Source: Lachnospiraceae bacterium (GTDB lineage: Bacteria > Bacillota > Clostridia > Lachnospirales > Lachnospiraceae). Taken from it: a DNA stretch of 64,000 nt. Position 1 is the first letter of the stretch. The number at the start of each line of letters is the position of its first letter. The stretch is from the NCBI GenBank assembly GCA_024693135.1, contig JAILLN010000042.1:1-64000 (forward strand), in the 5' to 3' direction. The notes below the pieces were generated by a model that ran no database searches, had not been told where the DNA came from, and worked only from the letters and a program-made list of their open reading frames with translations. Both the position numbers and the translations under genes were made by a program. This document shows positions 18,213 to 25,161 of this stretch, piece after piece.

Positions 18213-18311
18213 CGCGGTGCCGGGTGTGCGGTCTGCCCCCCCTGGAGCCGATCCAACGATAAAACATATTGGATCGGCTCCAGGGGGGCAGACCGCACAC
18301 CCGGCACCGCG
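18213..18311. repeat. Giant hairpin, arms of 43-44 bp
   Basis: The left arm 18213-18256 and right arm 18269-18311 are reverse complements, apart from one extra C in a C-run. The loop is about 12 bases. It is GC-rich in an A/T-rich phage and lies between rep and the transposase. No T-run follows on either strand, so it is not a normal terminator. Filamentous phages carry a hairpin packaging signal, and that is the leading idea; an origin is the alternative. Confidence 0.85.
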
Positions 18312-18334
18312 TAATCTTCTTTTATTCGCCTTGT

Positions 18335-19261
18335 TTAATCATCGCCTGGGATTTCCACATATGTAACAATCTGCTTTGTACCTTCCAAGTCAACAGACTT
18401 GATATAAGACGCACAATCTATAATCATTTTCATATATTCATCATCTATATTTACCATATCCACCGATACTTTAGGCCTATTAACATTTTTTGAAGCCCAA
18501 TACCTTTTTTTCCCTTCCGTCACAGCACAAAGTTCTTTACTGATATATTTTGTAATATATTTTGTAACCCTTTCCTGCTTGCTTACTTTTTGGAAATTAG
18601 AAAATCCCAGCTTATATTCTTTCAAGTTGTATATTTTAACAACATCCCCAACTTTGTTTTTATAAGATTTTCCCGAATCCTGCAGAGTAAGATCTCCAAT
18701 TTCAGACATTAAACCATGAAAATGAAATGACTTACCATCTTTATGAAGTTCCGGGATAATAAGATATTTTAGATCCCTAGAATAGTTATGTTTTAGATTA
18801 TTTAGCCACTTTTTTAGTTCTTTAGTAATTTCATCATAATTCGTCCTATCTATTTTTTGGGGATCCAAAGTGAGCGTAAAAAAATAATCCCACTTGTTAC
18901 TACGTGCTATAGAATATATGCTATTTATAGTTCTGCTTTTTGATCTTTTTATAGACCCCTCTTTATCAATAGTATTTTTATATAATTTTTCAATTTCTTC
19001 TTCTTTTTCTTCTTCTGTCATAAATGGACAATCCCTTATATTAGCTTCTTCTTCAAAATCTCTTTTTCTTTTCTTTTTCTTTTTCTTTCTTTCCAAAAGT
19101 GTTTTTTCTAACGGCTTTGAGTAAAGCCTCACTTGTTTTGCACCACCATAATATTCATAAATCTTTTGATTATAACGTATCCTGCAGGGAGCAATTTTAT
19201 CCTTATCAATTCCAGATGGAATATTTATATAAGTTCCCGAAGTTAAATATTTTTTATACAT
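18335..19261 (-). CDS. HUH rolling-circle replication initiator (phage Rep)
   Basis: A 308-aa protein with motif I FFTLTLDP (residues 127-134) and motif II with the metal-binding pair FHFHG (His180, His182). Motif III is KYITKYISKE, with two candidate catalytic tyrosines (Tyr235, Tyr239) and Lys238. This is the Rep/gpII type of inoviruses and related rolling-circle replicons: it would nick the double-stranded origin and stay bound to the 5' end. The start chosen (19261) follows TTTGGGGGTGC, the same site pattern as its neighbours; an ATG 21 bases upstream lacks one. A lysine/arginine run (residues 59-67) is unusual. It is flanked by hairpins on both sides. Confidence 0.9.
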   Translation of the reverse strand: MYKKYLTSGTYINIPSGIDKDKIAPCRIRYNQKIYEYYGGAKQVRLYSKPLEKTLLERKKKKKKRKRDFEEEANIRDCPFMTEEEKEEEIEKLYKNTIDKEGSIKRSKSRTINSIYSIARSNKWDYFFTLTLDPQKIDRTNYDEITKELKKWLNNLKHNYSRDLKYLIIPELHKDGKSFHFHGLMSEIGDLTLQDSGKSYKNKVGDVVKIYNLKEYKLGFSNFQKVSKQERVTKYITKYISKELCAVTEGKKRYWASKNVNRPKVSVDMVNIDDEYMKMIIDCASYIKSVDLEGTKQIVTYVEIPGDD

Positions 19262-19329
19262 TAAGCACCCCCAAATTTTCAAAATCCGTTATGTGTTACT
19301 ATAGTCAAGTAATATATATAAATATATAA

Positions 19330-19394
19330 GGCGGCACCCGGAGCGGCCCGGGAGTGCGCCCCCGGTGGCGCACGCGCTCACACGGGGGACGCCC
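19330..19394. other. GC-rich intergenic island with hairpin between zot and rep
   Basis: A short GC-rich stretch lies between A/T-rich phage genes. It holds GTGCGCC (19354-19360) and GGCGCAC (19367-19373) as a perfect stem, inside wider CCCCCG/CGGGGG complementarity. It sits just upstream of rep, where an origin or a transcription signal would fit. Function is inference. Confidence 0.6.
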
Positions 19395-20228
19395 TCACCG
19401 CGGCCGGCTCCGCGCCACCTTCCGAGCCTTCCGCAGAATCTTTGATGGCCTAGCCACAGCATCGGCATTAACCACCGTATCAAACCCAATACGCGCTAAG
19501 GCTTCTTCATTGCTTATGAATTTCTCCGCGCTGTTATTCTCGATCATTGCAGCAGTATCGTAGCATTCATAGTCGCGGTTACGCACAAACCACCACCGCG
19601 ACCCAACGGGCTTCAGAAGCTGGGTATTCATAGCGTTTTCATAATCCCATGCGTCATAGTAATTCATATGCTGCAGACGCCAATATTTGTTACAGTCTAT
19701 AACGTGCGTAGTGATACCCCGGAACAGCTTATCCACCATGAAAAACCGCTGCGCAGTACACATGATGTAAACGTGCAATTTTCTTTGTTGCGTGATAACA
19801 TTAAGCATTGCCAGAGGGAAATCCTTGTAATTCCGATGGGACAAAACATCTTCAATTTCATCTATCAAAACAACAGTTCCTGAATAAGCCCCGGCAGTAT
19901 CTGCCAGTTCCACAATCTGCTGAAAATTCGTCAACGGAATATATGGAATCCCCTTTAGCTGATAATTGCTTAAGAACCGAACACGGTTACCGAACTTTTT
20001 ATAAATCATCCGCGCCTTGTGCGTTGCTGAAAGCGTCTTACCATGCCCGAACATTCCTATAAACATATCTATCCCATAAAAGTTGAAATTGCGCCATTTA
20101 CACTTACGGACATAGTCCCATACATCATACACGGAATAGAAGCCAACAAAGGGAAGGTTAAGTATAATGCACCGCGTAAACCCGATCATGAACAAGGCAA
20201 TCACGGCAAGAACAGTTATCAGCCTCAT
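19395..20228 (-). CDS. Zot/pI-like phage assembly ATPase
   Basis: A 277-aa protein with an N-terminal membrane helix (about residues 5-24). The Walker A is GMFGHGKT (58-65) and the Walker B is TVVLIDEIEDVLS (Asp123, Glu124). Zot/pI proteins sit in the inner membrane and drive extrusion of filamentous virions. Ff pI has its helix after the ATPase domain, whereas here the helix comes first. The ATG overlaps the stop of the gene before it (ATGA) and has AAGGGGG upstream. Its last 20 or so residues are strongly basic. Confidence 0.9.
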   Translation of the reverse strand: MRLITVLAVIALFMIGFTRCIILNLPFVGFYSVYDVWDYVRKCKWRNFNFYGIDMFIGMFGHGKTLSATHKARMIYKKFGNRVRFLSNYQLKGIPYIPLTNFQQIVELADTAGAYSGTVVLIDEIEDVLSHRNYKDFPLAMLNVITQQRKLHVYIMCTAQRFFMVDKLFRGITTHVIDCNKYWRLQHMNYYDAWDYENAMNTQLLKPVGSRWWFVRNRDYECYDTAAMIENNSAEKFISNEEALARIGFDTVVNADAVARPSKILRKARKVARSRPR

Positions 20229-20401
20229 TTAATCCCCCTTGTGAAAGAAATAAGAAGCCCCATAAATGAACGGACTACTACACCAAATATTATTATTCCT
20301 GCAAAGACCTTGACAAACCACGGCAAAAAATCAGCAAAATTCATAATCTCTCCGACTTCATCCAGGCCAAAAAATTCTGATACCATTTCATAAAGCGCCA
20401 T
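20225..20401 (-). CDS. Small phage membrane protein, 58 aa
   Basis: The product starts MALYEMVSEFFG and has one central hydrophobic helix (PWFVKVFAGIIIFGVVVRSF) and a basic end (SFTRGIK). Size and place directly before the Zot-like gene resemble pVI-type minor coat or assembly proteins. The ATG at 20401 follows GAAGGGGG. Its beginning overlaps the end of the 44-aa gene upstream, and its stop overlaps the zot start, so four genes are chained by overlaps. Confidence 0.75.
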   Translation of the reverse strand: MALYEMVSEFFGLDEVGEIMNFADFLPWFVKVFAGIIIFGVVVRSFMGLLISFTRGIK

Positions 20402-20522
20402 CCTCTGGTCCCCCTTCTTCAAATTTTTTGTTAATATAATCCAGTGCCATAAACACGAATGACACAAGCAAGCACAAAATATAAATACAAATAAATGTCA
20501 CACCGATAAACTTATAAATCAT
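20388..20522 (-). CDS. Overlapping 44-aa phage membrane protein
   Basis: The product is MIYKFIGVTFICIYILCLLV followed by SFVFMALDYINKKFEEGGPE and DGAL. It has one long hydrophobic helix and a charged C-terminus. It starts inside the last codons of the 199-aa gene and ends inside the 58-aa gene, in a different frame from each. AAGGGGG lies about 10 bases before the ATG. Such small one-helix proteins are typical inovirus minor coat proteins (pVII/pIX type). It is below usual length cut-offs. Confidence 0.65.
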   Translation of the reverse strand: MIYKFIGVTFICIYILCLLVSFVFMALDYINKKFEEGGPEDGAL

Positions 20523-21111
20523 TCAGATTAAACCCCCTTGCAAGCCGATTAAACACATACCCTAGTACCATACACAACATCATTGTTAACAGTATTCCTT
20601 CTGTTGCCGTATACTCTGAAAAAGGCTTATCAAACCATGGTACGGCATCCATTGATAAAATCTGCACGGAGCTGACGGAAGAAAAGTTATTGCTTAAATT
20701 CATAGAAACCCGGTTCCTGGATACTGCAGCAATAAGTTCATCAATTGGGATTTCTTCCGTATTTACGGACACAGTAACATTACTTGATAGCTGATATTCC
20801 GGGGATTCCACCACAATATTATATGGTTCCTTTTCTTCACCGCTTTTTTCTTCCCCATCATCCTCTACAGGCACAGGCTTATTTTCAGAAACCAATTCTT
20901 CACCAGGAAATTCTATTATTTCCCCAACCGGATCAACTATGATTTCCTCAACTGGCATAGGATCCGGGAGCGGCGGATTATCAACGGGCATATTCTCCGC
21001 CGGATCCGAAATTATATTTTCGCCAGTATCTCCACCAGATCCACCAACAGACGGATAGATAGGTAAACCAATTTCCGGCAAAACCGTTTCATTTTCCGGC
21101 ATATTTTCCAT
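20512..21111 (-). CDS. Phage virion protein candidate, acidic with C-terminal anchor
   Basis: A 199-aa protein. Residues 1-100 are acidic and proline-rich with PV(E/D) repeats, the middle is beta-like, and a C-terminal helix (EGILLTMMLCMVLGYVFNRL) precedes a short basic tail. There is no clear N-terminal signal peptide. It lies between the adsorption-protein candidate and the assembly ATPase, so a structural role is likely. No family was recognised. Confidence 0.75.
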   Translation of the reverse strand: MENMPENETVLPEIGLPIYPSVGGSGGDTGENIISDPAENMPVDNPPLPDPMPVEEIIVDPVGEIIEFPGEELVSENKPVPVEDDGEEKSGEEKEPYNIVVESPEYQLSSNVTVSVNTEEIPIDELIAAVSRNRVSMNLSNNFSSVSSVQILSMDAVPWFDKPFSEYTATEGILLTMMLCMVLGYVFNRLARGFNLNDL

Positions 21112-21115
21112 TTCA

Positions 21116-21283
21116 TTATTCCCCCTTCAAAATATACAAAATGCCATCAACAATTATTCCTGCAAACATACACCATACCAAAAAATCCATAATGGAAATA
21201 TATATATCCCCGATAGTAATCCCATTAGAACGCATAAATTCAAAGATTTCCGTAAATATCCCCATAAATTCAGCAACAGACAT
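21116..21283 (-). CDS. Small phage membrane protein, 55 aa
   Basis: The product begins MSVAEFMGIFTEIFEFMRSN and carries one hydrophobic helix (FLVWCMFAGIIVDGILYIL). Six G in a row, five bases before the ATG, form the ribosome site. It fits tightly between the 554-aa and 199-aa genes. It is a minor coat protein candidate; no homology was recognised. Confidence 0.72.
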   Translation of the reverse strand: MSVAEFMGIFTEIFEFMRSNGITIGDIYISIMDFLVWCMFAGIIVDGILYILKGE

Positions 21284-21292
21284 TTTGCCCCC

Positions 21293-22957
21293 CTATGACT
21301 TAAACATCTTAATGAATACGGCTATTAGCAGGAGAACGACAGATAAACTAATAGCTAGTCCTACTTCCGGCGGAAGGAACGGGAAAACAGCTGTAAGCAG
21401 ATCTGTCATAGCTGTAGGTATTGATTCTATGATCCTCGGGAAAAAGTCAGCTATCAATTCAACTAATGCCGTTAGCTGATCTAATAAAGCCCCAATGAGA
21501 TTTACAATTCCTTCTACAAGGGCATGCAGAAAAGATCCTGCACCGCCAAAAAATCCGCCTAAATTCCAATCATTCCCCGATACAGAATTTTCAGAAGAAG
21601 AGCCACCGATATTCCAATAATTATTATTATTGTTGTGTATAACAATTTGATTTTGAAGATTGCCTCCAGTTCCAGAACTGGATCCGGGAGAAGGTGAAGG
21701 CGAAGGGCTTGGAGAGGGATTATTATTGAACTGCCTCAATATCATTTCTATGATAGCCTGCAAGGCTTCTTCCGATATGCCGGAATAATGATAATGATTT
21801 TCATTGATATATTGGGTTAAAGAATTGTCTATATCCCCGTAATGAATGGAATTGTCTATCTGATCCTGCGATATATTCACATCCCCAGAAGGCGGATTGT
21901 TAAATTTATCATTATCTATAATATAGTAGGGCGGTTTATATGTATTCGTGTCTATGTTTCGCAGGTCATCTATAGAGCGAAAAGCCTTATAAGACAGATG
22001 GCTTGAAGAATACACCATCATATTCGGATAGTTTATATTATAGACATTGTTCCATTGTGCATTATACTTTATCCAATTATGTTCATTATTGTTATATGCT
22101 TCATACTCATAAGTATTTGAATAAGATAAATTATACGGAAGGACTTTTGTAGGATGATCAATCAATGCACCATTAGCCAACTCATACTCCCCGGCCTTCA
22201 TCAAATTTTCGGTAATTTCTATCATCGGATCATCATATATATAGAAATAAATATATTCCGTCACCAGACCACTTGAAAGATAAACACTTTGCCAATTAAC
22301 ATATGGAATTACAGTATAATTAGAAGTGTTAGACCCCATAAGCCAAGACACTTGTCCTGTCTTGAAAGGGACAATCAGAACACAAAAGAACTTTTCATTT
22401 TTTACTTTATTTGTGGGAGTCCATGAATAGACTATACAAGACTCATACTCCCCGGATGTATATTTTTCAATAAGGCTTCTGTATTTCTCAAATTGCGCCA
22501 TTTTAGCAAATCCCTGCCCCTGTATATCAGAAGGGGCGAAGGTGCGGAAATATCTGTAGGGGCGGTCTTCATCATATTCATCTTTTAACTGACTTATAGT
22601 AGCGTTGATTATAGATACATAGTTAGCAGGAAAATTATATATTGTGTTTCCATTTTCATCTTCAGTTTCGTTTATTTCAATACCCTTACAAAAGTCTTCC
22701 CAACTTTCCGCTTCATGCCATTCATTAAGTGTTTGAGCATTATATTTGAACACATCCATTAAATGTGTGCCGTTTCCTTCGACCCAACCACGAAGCCATG
22801 CAGCACTATCTATAATATAAGTAGGATAAAATTGCAAACAATCCCAAAGAGTTTTGGGCTTATTTTCTGCGTAAACCGAAACAGAGAAGAGCGAAGATAA
22901 AGCAAGATTTATAACAAGAAAAGAACATAAGAATAATGATGAAATCCGCTTAAACAT
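21293..22957 (-). CDS. Adsorption (pIII-like) protein candidate
   Basis: A 554-aa protein with a signal peptide (MFKRISSLFLCSFLVINLAL, cleavage likely after VYA at about residue 30). A large Tyr/Asn-rich extracellular domain follows, then a Ser-Pro repeat linker (PSPSPSPSPGSSSGTGG) and a C-terminal helix (VGLAISLSVVLLLIAVFIKM). Signal peptide, linker and C-terminal anchor is the plan of gpIII, the receptor-binding tip protein of filamentous phages. It is the largest phage gene and follows the coat gene, as in Ff. The ribosome site is weak, unlike its neighbours. No sequence family was recognised. Confidence 0.78.
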   Translation of the reverse strand: MFKRISSLFLCSFLVINLALSSLFSVSVYAENKPKTLWDCLQFYPTYIIDSAAWLRGWVEGNGTHLMDVFKYNAQTLNEWHEAESWEDFCKGIEINETEDENGNTIYNFPANYVSIINATISQLKDEYDEDRPYRYFRTFAPSDIQGQGFAKMAQFEKYRSLIEKYTSGEYESCIVYSWTPTNKVKNEKFFCVLIVPFKTGQVSWLMGSNTSNYTVIPYVNWQSVYLSSGLVTEYIYFYIYDDPMIEITENLMKAGEYELANGALIDHPTKVLPYNLSYSNTYEYEAYNNNEHNWIKYNAQWNNVYNINYPNMMVYSSSHLSYKAFRSIDDLRNIDTNTYKPPYYIIDNDKFNNPPSGDVNISQDQIDNSIHYGDIDNSLTQYINENHYHYSGISEEALQAIIEMILRQFNNNPSPSPSPSPSPGSSSGTGGNLQNQIVIHNNNNNYWNIGGSSSENSVSGNDWNLGGFFGGAGSFLHALVEGIVNLIGALLDQLTALVELIADFFPRIIESIPTAMTDLLTAVFPFLPPEVGLAISLSVVLLLIAVFIKMFKS

Positions 22958-22982
22958 ACATATTTTAGCGGTATATATAATT

Positions 22983-23120
22983 TTAGAAGCCTAAATCATG
23001 AAATAAGCTTATAAACATAGGTGAAAACAGCATGAACATAATCCAAGCCCATACTAGAATTAAAGGGATTAAAATAACATATCCTATAATCCTATCTCTT
23101 TTATGTTTTTCCATTTTCAT
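22983..23120 (-). CDS. Small phage membrane protein, 45 aa
   Basis: The product starts MKMEKHKRDRIIGYV and has one aromatic-rich helix (ILVWAWIMFMLFSPMFISLF). AGGGGG lies seven bases before the ATG. It sits between the coat gene's terminator hairpin and the pIII-like gene, as pVII/pIX do near pVIII in Ff. The call rests on size, helix and place. Confidence 0.7.
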   Translation of the reverse strand: MKMEKHKRDRIIGYVILIPLILVWAWIMFMLFSPMFISLFHDLGF

Positions 23121-23183
23121 AATATAGCCCCCTAAAATTATATATACCGATTTTAACCCCCTTTTCTTTTTTTGTAAAATTAT

Positions 23184-23215
23184 GGGCGTGGAAATCCCGG
23201 AAGAAATCCACGCCC
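23184..23215 (-). terminator. Hairpin after the major coat gene
   Basis: The stem GGGCGTGGA / TCCACGCCC closes a short loop directly downstream of the coat stop codon on the minus strand. In Ff phages a terminator also follows gene VIII and sets coat protein levels above those of later genes. The T-rich tail here is weak (ATAATTTT). Confidence 0.7.
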
Positions 23216-23234
23216 TAATGATCACCGTTTTAAA

Positions 23235-23384
23235 TTAGTGAATCAGACGCCTCACGACCGCGATTCCGGCTCCCACAATCGGAAATGCAATTCCAATCAT
23301 CAACAGGGGATTCGCCGTAATAGTAGTGAGGCAGGTACCTGCAATCGTAAGTACATTTTCAACTCCAGTTGTAACAGCTTCCAT
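23235..23384 (-). CDS. Major coat (pVIII-like) protein, 49 aa
   Basis: The product is MEAVTTGVENVLTIAGTCLT followed by a hydrophobic helix (LLMIGIAFPIVGAGIAVV) and a basic end RRLIH. This is the pVIII plan: acidic N-terminus, one helix, positive C-terminus facing the DNA. No separate leader peptide is visible, which is unlike Ff pVIII. A GAAAGGAAAG ribosome site precedes the ATG. The terminator hairpin behind it and the pIII-like gene two genes later support the call. It is too short for usual ORF cut-offs. Confidence 0.82.
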   Translation of the reverse strand: MEAVTTGVENVLTIAGTCLTTITANPLLMIGIAFPIVGAGIAVVRRLIH

Positions 23385-23526
23385 TTTTTCTTTCCTTTCT
23401 TTGTGCGCCATTCGGCTTCTTCTTGTTACTTTTTATATTCTGCTTAACGCGTAAAGCCTATCAATATATTATTATTGCTGATTTCCTTCCACGTTGTTTT
23501 TTTGGAGGGGGAAAGCCTTCCCCCTG

Positions 23527-23591
23527 CCCCGAATCAAAAGGCCTTGAAAGTTATTTCATGTAGGGAGGCTTCAAGGCCTTTTGTTTCGGGG
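23527..23591. repeat. 22-bp-arm hairpin upstream of the coat gene
   Basis: The arms 23527-23548 and 23570-23591 are complementary with one mismatch, around AAAAGGCCTTGAA, with a loop of about 21 bases. A second short stem (GGGGGAA/TTCCCCC) lies beside it near 23503-23526. This is the gap between the 52-aa gene and the coat gene. It may end early transcription or serve in replication or packaging. Confidence 0.75.
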
Positions 23592-23633
23592 ACACCCCCT
23601 TCTCCTAGGGGGACACCCCCTAAAACCCCCGGC

Positions 23634-23792
23634 CTAGGTTTTGGAATGATTTCGTTCTTTAAAGTAATCCAACACGGAGCAGAGGAGAAAACACCGCAGG
23701 ATTTCATCAGGAGCAAGGCCGGTATCATCCGATATTACAAGAAACATTTCATATAGTACACGGCTTATTTCAAATGCATATTTTTCTTCCAT
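23634..23792 (-). CDS. 52-aa phage protein of unknown function
   Basis: The product starts MEEKYAFEISRVLYEMFLVI and is soluble and helical (GLAPDEILRCFLLCSVLDYF). The ATG at 23792 has AAAGGA at seven bases. A longer upstream reading frame would cross the hairpin region and has no ribosome site. No family was recognised. Confidence 0.65.
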   Translation of the reverse strand: MEEKYAFEISRVLYEMFLVISDDTGLAPDEILRCFLLCSVLDYFKERNHSKT

Positions 23793-23892
23793 GTTTTTTC
23801 CTTTCGCGCCCGGCCGGAAAAGCTGCGATCCGGCCGGACAATTTATAAAACTTTTTGAGGGTGCAAAAAGATTTATAACACTTTCAGCCAAC

Positions 23893-24000
23893 CCCCCAAC
23901 GGGATAAAGCCCCCCGTTGGGGGATTTCTCCATTATGCCCTTCTTTCGGCTTGTCAAGTGTGCAGTCCGTCATGCAAGCCCGTCACAAGCACTTGACAAG
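23893..24000. repeat. Cluster of hairpins in a phage intergenic region
   Basis: CCCCCAACGGG (23893-23903) pairs with CCCGTTGGGGG (23913-23923). CTTGTCAAGTG (23950-23960) pairs with CACTTGACAAG (23990-24000). A third short palindrome, AAGCCCCGGGGGCTT, follows at about 23999. The 230-base gap between the 52-aa gene and the ssDNA-binding candidate is otherwise empty. Clusters of stems like this are typical of phage origins; this is inference. Confidence 0.7.
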
Positions 24001-24021
24001 CCCCGGGGGCTTTGCCTTATG

Positions 24022-24342
24022 TCAAGGCTGTTTCTCCGGCTTCTTCCCGGATCCGGGCAATGCCGATTCAGATCTTCCGCTTGCGATCTCAACTCCAGTT
24101 ATCCGATAGTTCCGCGAAGATGGCGTATCCGTATCTATGGTGATCTCAAACACAACAGGAGAAAACGGGCGTACCCCGGAGGCTTCGATCTTTTCCACCG
24201 CCTCACGGCTTGCCTTTACGTTCCCATACTTCTGTTCTGACCTTATGGCAATCTCCCGGCCTTCCACCTTCTGGCCATCGATCTCATAGATGATCCTTTC
24301 CACTCCCAAAAAGTCACATTGAAATTTCCCTTTAAGTTTCAT
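24022..24342 (-). CDS. Candidate phage ssDNA-binding protein
   Basis: A 106-aa protein, mostly predicted beta (MKLKGKFQCDFLGVERIIYE, FSPVVFEITIDTDTPSSRNY) with a disordered C-terminal tail ending KKPEKQP. Size and beta-rich plan fit a small OB-fold protein like gpV, which coats the phage single strand and controls Rep. AAAAGGAG precedes the ATG. The call is by role and fold impression, not by a diagnostic motif. Confidence 0.5.
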   Translation of the reverse strand: MKLKGKFQCDFLGVERIIYEIDGQKVEGREIAIRSEQKYGNVKASREAVEKIEASGVRPFSPVVFEITIDTDTPSSRNYRITGVEIASGRSESALPGSGKKPEKQP

Positions 24343-24394
24343 TTTCTAAACTCCTTTTCTTATTTTTTCCGGGAAGGTTGCCCGGTTCCGACCA

Positions 24395-24649
24395 TTAAAT
24401 AAAATCATCCGCCCAATCTTCCACACAATCGTAATAATCACGATCAGCAGGATATGGGGCAAAAGCAATTTCCGCATCAATTCCATCAGTTATCACTTGA
24501 CCGTCATTTCCTAACGCTTCTCCAAGCATATCTAATGATCCCAATATGCTTCTGTCATACATCCGGCATTCATAATTTCCGCCATCCTCAATGAATGCAG
24601 ATAATATTTTGCTGATTCTCTTTAAATCGTTCCTGTCAATAACAGCCAT
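24395..24649 (-). CDS. 84-aa phage protein, acidic, unknown
   Basis: The product begins MAVIDRNDLKRISKILSAF and ends strongly acidic and aromatic (DRDYYDCVEDWADDFI). It is soluble. The ribosome site is GGGGGG eight bases before the ATG, in the shared GGGGGGTGCAG context. No family was recognised. Confidence 0.72.
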   Translation of the reverse strand: MAVIDRNDLKRISKILSAFIEDGGNYECRMYDRSILGSLDMLGEALGNDGQVITDGIDAEIAFAPYPADRDYYDCVEDWADDFI

Positions 24650-24665
24650 CCTGCACCCCCCTTTT

Positions 24666-24839
24666 TCAAAAAAACCTGCTTTTATATAGCTTCAACAATT
24701 TTTCTTCCACAGACATAAATTCATTTTCAAAAGAACAATCCCCATTCTTTTTTTTATTTGCCTTTCTATCTCTCAAAGCAACCAATAAAGCTGTAATTTC
24801 ATCATTCGTCAAAACAACACTTTTACTATTTTTTTCCAT
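24666..24839 (-). CDS. 57-aa phage protein, unknown
   Basis: The product starts MEKNSKSVVLTNDEITALLV and continues with a lysine-rich stretch (RKANKKKNG). It follows AAAGGGGGGTGCGGAA, nearly the same leader as its neighbours, which supports it as a real gene below normal cut-offs. It is soluble and basic in the middle. No family was recognised. Confidence 0.65.
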   Translation of the reverse strand: MEKNSKSVVLTNDEITALLVALRDRKANKKKNGDCSFENEFMSVEEKLLKLYKSRFF

Positions 24840-24874
24840 TTCCGCACCCCCCTTTAAAATCTTATCAATCCTCC

Positions 24875-25102
24875 TTATTTTAATAATGACTTCATTTCCT
24901 TTATTGCCTTTTTTAGTTCCGCCCCTTCAAAATCCGGCTTGTACGGCAAATCTTCTAACTGGTATCTTGCCTCTACCTTCGTCTCCACATCCGTCAGCTC
25001 CCTGCCAAGATCTTCAGCCCTTGCTACGAACCTTCCGGCAAGAGATGTTTTTAGTGCTTTCTTATACAGTGTCATTTGTTCCACCAATTCACGATTTTCC
25101 AT
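24875..25102 (-). CDS. First phage gene, 75-aa coiled-coil protein
   Basis: The product starts MENRELVEQMTLYKKALKTS and is highly charged and helical throughout (EDLGRELTDVETKVEARYQL). ATG 25102 follows AAAGGGGGTGCAGAAA; a GTG nine bases upstream is less likely. It is the gene closest to the LexA-box match and so probably first in the phage transcript. Function unknown. Confidence 0.72.
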   Translation of the reverse strand: MENRELVEQMTLYKKALKTSLAGRFVARAEDLGRELTDVETKVEARYQLEDLPYKPDFEGAELKKAIKEMKSLLK

Positions 25103-25120
25103 TTTCTGCACCCCCTTTTT

Positions 25121-25134
25121 CGAACAATCGTTCG
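25121..25134. promoter_or_regulatory. LexA (SOS) box match CGAACAATCGTTCG
   Basis: The 14 bases fit the Firmicutes LexA consensus CGAAC-N4-GTTCG exactly. The site lies 18 bases before the first phage gene and just downstream of an A/T-rich tract (TAATGATATAG on the minus strand) that could hold the -10 box. LexA binding there would silence the phage until DNA damage. Confidence 0.7.
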
Positions 25135-25161
25135 TTTTCTATATCATTATTTTAAACCCCC

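Noticed and set aside
17170-18300. Longer transposase starting at 18300
   Set aside because: The extra 38 residues only translate the giant hairpin; the ATG at 18186 has a strong ribosome site.
17170-18311. Stand-alone IS30 insertion sequence
   Set aside because: No inverted repeats or short target duplication flank the transposase alone, and its leader matches the phage genes.
18213-18311. Rho-independent terminator
   Set aside because: The stem is far too long and no T-run follows on either strand.
23793-23957. Longer form of the 52-aa phage gene
   Set aside because: The extra part crosses hairpins and has no ribosome site.
24022-25102. Phage repressor among the early genes
   Set aside because: None of the four small proteins shows a helix-turn-helix pattern; control by host LexA is the simpler idea.
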